A stretch of 19,499 nt of DNA from CAIKZJ01 sp964626015 (GTDB taxonomy: Bacteria; Bacteroidota; Ignavibacteria; Tepidaquicellales; Tepidaquicellaceae), in NCBI GenBank assembly GCA_964626015.1, contig CAZVCC010000057.1, forward strand, positions 1 through 19,499, read 5' to 3'. Shown piece after piece: positions 16,501 to 19,499 of this stretch (position 1 is the stretch's first letter; each line of letters starts with the position of its first letter). The notes beneath the pieces were generated by a model. It did no database searches and had not been told where the DNA came from. It saw nothing but the letters and a program-made list of their open reading frames with translations. A program made the position numbers and the translations under genes.

Positions 16501-17155
16501 CAAAAAATTGCCTGAAGTTCATAAGGTTCGCTTTCTTGATATTTGGCACAATCAATGAGCGCGTGCCGTCCTTCTTTACCAAATCTATGGCAAGCCCAAT
16601 GTTTACATCGTTTCTCTTAATAACCATCGGACTTCCGTCAATTATAGTATATGCATTGTTCAATACTGGTACTGTTTTAAGTGCTTTCACAATCGACCAG
16701 CCGATAATATGAGTGAAGGATATTTTCCCCTGCTTGGTTTTCCTGAAATGATTATTAATAAACTTTCTGTTTTCCTCCAGAACTTTAACGGGAATCGTCC
16801 GCAAAGATGTAGCAACAGGAATAGTAAGACTGCTGTCCATGTTTTCTATTATCTTCACCCCTGCCCCGCGAATCGGTATAACATCCTCGCCTGCAACTGG
16901 TGTCGGAAGTTTTGTTATGTTTTGCTTCGCAGTATGGACTGCCTGTTTAATGTCTTCAGAATCTTTCCTGGTCTTTAAACTCTCACCTGTCTTCCTGACA
17001 TCAATATCAATTGATTTAAAAAAATCTCTCCAGTAATCGCTGACAGCATCGGGAGTCTTTTCGAACTGATTCAGCATCTCCATCACATACCACGTATTCA
17101 CACCGAACTCTGATATTTTCTCTTTCTGTTTCTGATTTAAATCATCAATGTTCAA
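13508..17155 (-). CDS. kgd: Multifunctional 2-oxoglutarate dehydrogenase E1 / E2-like succinyltransferase (Kgd/OdhA type)
   Basis: This is the TCA-cycle enzyme that decarboxylates 2-oxoglutarate with thiamine diphosphate and passes on the succinyl group. The 1215-residue chain has an E1 N-terminal segment (about residues 17-46), a low-complexity linker, an E2 acyltransferase catalytic domain (about 100-325) and the E1 core (about 360-1215). The E2 motif is DHRIIQG at 303-309: His304 is kept, but the usual Asp is Gln308, as I recall for the actinobacterial Kgd/OdhA enzymes. E1 landmarks are AHRGRLNVL at 537-545, SNPSHLEFVNPVVEG at 599-613, the ThDP motif GDAAFAGEG at 637-645 with NN at 670-671, and the C-terminal QEEPENMGA. 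There is no lipoyl domain, so it must use a lipoyl arm from another protein. The start is TTG, since an in-frame stop lies 15 bp upstream and no early ATG exists. Confidence 0.95.
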   Translation of the reverse strand: MNIDDLNQKQKEKISEFGVNTWYVMEMLNQFEKTPDAVSDYWRDFFKSIDIDVRKTGESLKTRKDSEDIKQAVHTAKQNITKLPTPVAGEDVIPIRGAGVKIIENMDSSLTIPVATSLRTIPVKVLEENRKFINNHFRKTKQGKISFTHIIGWSIVKALKTVPVLNNAYTIIDGSPMVIKRNDVNIGLAIDLVKKDGTRSLIVPNIKKANLMNFRQFFDTYNDIISRARSNKIEVSDFMGTTISLTNPGTIGTSSSNPRLMVGQGAIIATGSIDYPPGFEAASGQIFSTLGISKVMNITSTYDHRIIQGAESGLFLKKVSELIAGDDNFYEEIFEDLGLLVKPLVWKPDNNPEDFDSSFNIKEIEKYTRVTQLMNMYRVRGHLLSNLDPLHPKAQYHAELDPLNYGFTVWDFDRKFFCDGLGGYKTASLRAILDMLHQTYCENIGVEYRHIQDPDEKQWLQNNMETVRNTPIYNSDFKKNILYKLIQAEDFEKYIDKKYLGHKRFSLEGSETIIPILDYLMNDAANDDVKEIVLGMAHRGRLNVLANIIGKPLHAIFSEFEDIVDLKSAQGSGDVKYHLGASGDYETTEGKKIKVSIASNPSHLEFVNPVVEGIVRAKQRRLNDSDKNKIIPVLLHGDAAFAGEGIVAETLNLSQLHGYRTGGTIHIIINNQIGFTTTPIDARSSVYASDVAKMIQAPIFHVNGDDPEACMWVTKLSYEYRMKYNKDVVIDVFSYRRLGHNETDEPGFTQPLLYNLIKQHPSVRNIYQSKLLEERVINEDDVKEMEKQIFEKMDANYEHVKIGQDNYIKPFSDIPLSSTQEEIERYRDDGETSVTKETVETIVKGLTELPETFNLHPKLKKFIEGRKEFITKNAGADWAMGEALALGSLLIEGIPVRFSGQDVSRGTFSQRHTLLTDINDDSEYIPLNHLKEGQAAIETYDSLLSEAAVLGFEYGYTTSDPVSLVIWEAQFGDFANAAQVLLDNFIVASYTKWKLPNHLVMLLPHGQEGQGSEHSSARIERFLTLCAEDNMRVCNLTTSAQYFHLLRNQAKSNKRRPLVIFTPKSLLRHPDVKSGIDEFTSGKFMEVLDDSKADKSKTRKVIVTSGKVYYDLLKYRSDNNIKDVAIVRLEQYYPLPENGLIKVANNYKNAKSVVWVQEEPENMGAQNFLKVRLNEKDFKGKSLEYVSRKESASPAPGSYKMYNETQKVLIEKAFK

Positions 17156-17376
17156 TTTCTCTAATCCTTATTATTTGTGTTATAAAATTAATCGTTTATT
17201 GTAAATTATTTATCTAATTTTTATTCCAAGGGAAATCTCTTTTCGTTACATTTAATGCATACTATCTTTACATCTCCGTCTATTTTTCACATAGAAATTA
17301 AAACAAAAATAACCTATAAAAATTCTTTTAAATTAGCTATTTTGCAGGACTTTATCTAAACTTTAACACTACGACA

Positions 17377-18096
17377 ATGAAACAATTATTTGAAAAAATT
17401 ATATTACTCGGAAGGCCTGCTTCAGGAAAATCAGAAGTAATCAAATATCTTAAAAATACACCCGATAACGAAAGGAAAGAAAGATTTCACATTGGTAAAT
17501 TGGTTGAAATTGATGATTTCCCGATGCTCTGGACTTGGTTCGAAGAAGATGATATTCTTGAAAAGAAATTCGGTAAACCAAGACTTCATTCAGATTCGGA
17601 AGGATACTTTAAAGAGGAATATCTCTGGCATTTGCTGATTGAAAGAATTTCTTTCGACTACGCAAAAAGTGTACGTGACCTCGAAGATAAAGCAAAAGAA
17701 GTCACTCACTTAATCGAATTTTCGAGGGGTACTGAACACGGAGGCTATAAAACTGCATTCAAACATCTTTCTAAAGAACTTCTTGAAAATGCTGCATTGC
17801 TCTATATAAATGTTCCTTTCGAAGAATCTCTTCGCAAAAACCGTAAACGTTTCAACCCGAATAAACCGGATTCAATTCTTGAACATGGACTGCCGGATGC
17901 TAAACTCACTAAAATGTATAAAGAGGTTGACTTCCATGAAGTAATAGAAGGAACAACAGATTCGCTTGAAATAAACGGTGTTAAAGTCCCGTATGTAATC
18001 TTCGAGAATATGCCGTCAAAAACGGATGACCCCGCTGTACTCGGTCCTGCACTCGATGAAGTAATTGCAAAGCTATGGAGTCTTTACAATAAATAG
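17377..18096 (+). CDS. P-loop NTPase / kinase-like protein of unknown function
   Basis: This 239-residue soluble protein opens with a Walker A motif GRPASGKS at 12-19 right after the first beta strand. That layout is typical of nucleoside, shikimate or adenylyl-sulfate type kinases. An acidic pair (EIDD, 44-47) follows the first helix. Further along are HSDSEGYF near 72-79, IEFSRGTEHGGY near 113-124, and an Arg/Lys-rich segment (ESLRKNRKRFNPNKPDS) near 149-165 that could be a lid. No partner enzyme adjoins it and no substrate can be named. I do not recognise a characterised family. It is monocistronic, with an ATG start without Shine-Dalgarno and a strong terminator behind it, and it diverges from the Kgd-type gene across a 221-bp intergenic region. 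Confidence 0.8.
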   Translation: MKQLFEKIILLGRPASGKSEVIKYLKNTPDNERKERFHIGKLVEIDDFPMLWTWFEEDDILEKKFGKPRLHSDSEGYFKEEYLWHLLIERISFDYAKSVRDLEDKAKEVTHLIEFSRGTEHGGYKTAFKHLSKELLENAALLYINVPFEESLRKNRKRFNPNKPDSILEHGLPDAKLTKMYKEVDFHEVIEGTTDSLEINGVKVPYVIFENMPSKTDDPAVLGPALDEVIAKLWSLYNK

Positions 18097-18121
18097 AATT
18101 ATCATAATTTGATTTATTATA

Positions 18122-18148
18122 ACAAAGCCCGCTGCAAGCGGGCTTTGT
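18122..18148. terminator. Strong GC-rich hairpin terminator
   Basis: A perfect 12-bp inverted repeat (ACAAAGCCCGCT, 18122-18133, against 18137-18148) surrounds the three-base loop GCA, with T-rich flanks. It lies 25 bp past the stop of the P-loop gene. Confidence 0.85.
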
Positions 18149-18182
18149 GTTTATATATTAATTTTTCTCTAATTGCTTTTAC

Positions 18183-18219
18183 CATTCTGTCTTTCCAGCG
18201 AAAGCTGGAATCCAGAATG
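18183..18219. repeat. REP-like interrupted palindrome
   Basis: A nested inverted repeat has an outer arm CATTCTG (18183-18189) with CAGAATG (18213-18219). The inner arm TTCCAGC (18193-18199) pairs with GCTGGAA (18204-18210) around a GAAA tetraloop. The form 'TTCCAGCGAAAGCTGGAATCC' flanked by a second pairing arm is the style of dispersed extragenic palindromes seen in many bacteria. It sits between the P-loop gene's terminator and the 3' end of the SPFH gene. Confidence 0.65.
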
Positions 18220-18304
18220 TTTTACAGGGTTTTACTTTTGTAATCTTTCTGTTTTCCTACATTTGAGATAATCTCTGTGGTGTACATCCTGCTTGAGAAT
18301 GCTT

Positions 18305-19201
18305 TTACTTTTGCTCTTCTTTCTTTTCGTCTTTTCTCTTCATCGGCAGTACACCCGCCATATCTCCGATTACGTTCACAAGCTCCGAACCAGCGGGTAC
18401 AATTATTTTAGCGTTTGACTTCAGCGATGCTTCCAGCGTCTCCAGCTTTTTCAATAGCTGTGCATTACCCGTGAAAAATTTATCCGCTGCCTCATTAACG
18501 AGTTTTATAGCCTCTGCTTCACCCTCAGCATGAAGTATTTTCGACTGCTTATATCCCTCTGCTTCTTTTATCTTCGCCCTTTTCTGCCCGTCAGCAGCAG
18601 TTTCAGCTGCAGTTGCATAGTCAATCGCAGATATTTTTTCATTCTCCGCTTTAACCACCTTATTCATCGTCTCCTGAACATCGTGCGGCGGGTCAATTTG
18701 TTTCAACTCTGTTCTAACGATTTCTATTCCCCAGCTTTTCGTTTCCTCTGCTAATGTCCTGTGCAACTCTGAGTTAATCTTCCCTCTCTCGCTGTTGGCA
18801 GATTTTAAAGTAAGCGTTCCGATTATATTCCTCAGTGTTGTTCTTGCAAGGTTCACAATCTGCCACTGATAATTATTTACATTGTACTGAGAATTTTTAA
18901 CATATTCCTCAGAATCGAGTACTTTGAAATAAACCTGTGCGTCAACTGTAGCGTTCAGATTATCGTTTGTGATTATCTCCTGCGGCTGGGCATCAATCAT
19001 TTGCTCAGTTGTATTTACCGGATACATTTTATCTATCACGGGAATAATCCAGTGAAATCCCGGATTCGCAAACTTTTTGTATTTTCCAAGACGCTCTATT
19101 AACCCTCTGTGAGTCGGTCTTATTATCCTTATACCTGAAAGAAACAAAAAGAAAATAATTGCTATTATTATAACTAATCCAAAATCTGATGGTGTTTCCA
19201 T
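18305..19201 (-). CDS. SPFH/Band 7 membrane protein (stomatin/paraslipin type, QmcA-like)
   Basis: This 298-residue membrane scaffold protein belongs to a family that forms oligomeric microdomains and often modulates proteases. One N-terminal membrane segment spans about residues 8-24. The Band 7 domain (about 25-210) has the family signatures RPTHRGLIERLGKY, NPGFHWIIPVIDK, TNDNLNATVDAQVYFKV and ELKQIDPPHDVQETM. A helical, charged region follows (about 180-250, rich in Ala/Glu: AEAEGYK, HAEGEAEAIKL), then a Lys/Glu-rich tail. The length is normal. The start is ATG with a strong AAAGGAG six bases upstream. The frequent NfeD partner gene is not visible on either side, and only the end of another gene lies upstream. 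Confidence 0.92.
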   Translation of the reverse strand: METPSDFGLVIIIAIIFFLFLSGIRIIRPTHRGLIERLGKYKKFANPGFHWIIPVIDKMYPVNTTEQMIDAQPQEIITNDNLNATVDAQVYFKVLDSEEYVKNSQYNVNNYQWQIVNLARTTLRNIIGTLTLKSANSERGKINSELHRTLAEETKSWGIEIVRTELKQIDPPHDVQETMNKVVKAENEKISAIDYATAAETAADGQKRAKIKEAEGYKQSKILHAEGEAEAIKLVNEAADKFFTGNAQLLKKLETLEASLKSNAKIIVPAGSELVNVIGDMAGVLPMKRKDEKKEEQK

Positions 19202-19205
19202 CTCT

Positions 19206-19212
19206 AACTCCT
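19206..19212 (-). promoter_or_regulatory. Shine-Dalgarno sequence of the SPFH gene
   Basis: On the minus strand AAAGGAG stands six bases before the ATG at 19201. It stands out in a window where most starts have none. Confidence 0.75.
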
Positions 19213-19363
19213 TTTTAATTGTTTGATGTGATTGAATAATAATAATCTATTTAAAGAGGAAATAAAATGCATACAGCAATAAATAGAATCATATTAATTA
19301 AGTTTAATAATATTCTTTTCTCATTTACCAAAGTACACTCTTCTTCTAATTCGAAATTTTTTT

Positions 19364-19424
19364 ATTCGTGTTAATCAGTTTAATCCGTGCGAATCTGTGT
19401 TCTATCATGTTTAATAATCTGCGC
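19364..19424. repeat. Degenerate short repeat cluster (ATCCGTG-like units)
   Basis: Related 10-11-base units follow each other: ATTCGTGTTA, ATCAGTTTA, ATCCGTGCGA, ATCTGTGTTCT, ATCATGTTTA, ATCTGCGCTCT. The copies are diverged, but the spacing and the AATC-x-GTG pattern are clear. Similar runs are common as dispersed intergenic repeats in environmental bacteria. The cluster lies directly downstream of the partial gene at the right edge. Confidence 0.45.
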
Positions 19425-19425
19425 T

Positions 19426-19499
19426 CTATTCCCAACTAACATCTACCTCAAAAGCACCATCCTCTTTGTCTGTGTAAACTTTTCCGTCTGTATTGTGTA
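19426..19499 (-). CDS. C-terminal end of an unidentified gene cut by the window edge
   Basis: One minus-strand frame is open from the edge and reads HNTDGKVYTDKEDGAFEVDV then SWE before TAG at 19426-19428. The other two minus-strand frames stop within the same stretch. The mixed polar composition looks like real protein, but 23 residues are too few to name it. It would be the gene upstream of the SPFH gene, separated by about 225 bp. Confidence 0.45.
   Translation of the reverse strand, partial: HNTDGKVYTDKEDGAFEVDVSWE

Overview
The window looks like a chromosomal segment of an AT-rich member of the Bacteroidota/Ignavibacteriota (FCB) group. The main evidence is a secreted protein with a C-terminal type IX secretion sorting domain (QNYPNPFNS motif) and a one-chain 2-oxoglutarate dehydrogenase E1 carrying an N-terminal E2-like domain. 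Most starts lack a Shine-Dalgarno sequence, two have a clear one, and TTG or GTG starts recur. The phylum assignment is inference from these traits.

Positions 1-1428 look like accessory DNA. The left edge carries two exact 23-bp tandem repeats resembling an IS21-family end, and these supply the last codons and stop of a very AT-rich HExxH protein gene. Beyond it lie three 11-bp direct repeats and then the 3' part of a tRNA-Thr(TGT) gene starting at the anticodon arm. This is the layout expected of the distal att junction of a tRNA-targeted integrative element. A 100-N scaffold gap follows. The tRNA 3' end, its terminator and trailing bases (82 bp) occur again immediately downstream, next to a perfect hairpin.

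Positions 1700-9200 hold housekeeping and envelope genes: a membrane-anchored heptad-repeat coiled-coil protein, a 2TM channel with RCK domains (non-canonical filter and an in-frame TGA in its apparent N-terminus), a fused E1 alpha-beta 2-oxoacid dehydrogenase, an orphan oligopeptide-binding lipoprotein, and a type IX-secreted protein with Ycf48/BNR-like repeats. A bidirectional terminator separates the last two.

Positions 9200-19499 hold a soluble PAS-PAS histidine kinase with no adjacent regulator, then a probable two-gene unit on the minus strand: the Kgd/OdhA-type 2-oxoglutarate dehydrogenase followed 39 bp later by an exported prolyl oligopeptidase. After these come an unrecognised P-loop kinase-like protein, a strong terminator, a REP-like palindrome, an SPFH/Band 7 membrane protein, and the C-terminal end of one more minus-strand gene at the right edge.

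The window holds two thiamine-diphosphate 2-oxoacid dehydrogenase E1 genes but no lipoyl-bearing E2 and no E3. Those partners must be encoded elsewhere, and peptide uptake plus peptidase fits an amino-acid-using heterotroph. I did not find a clear new multigene system. The best candidates for something undescribed are the HExxH protein on the island edge, the P-loop protein and the coiled-coil protein.
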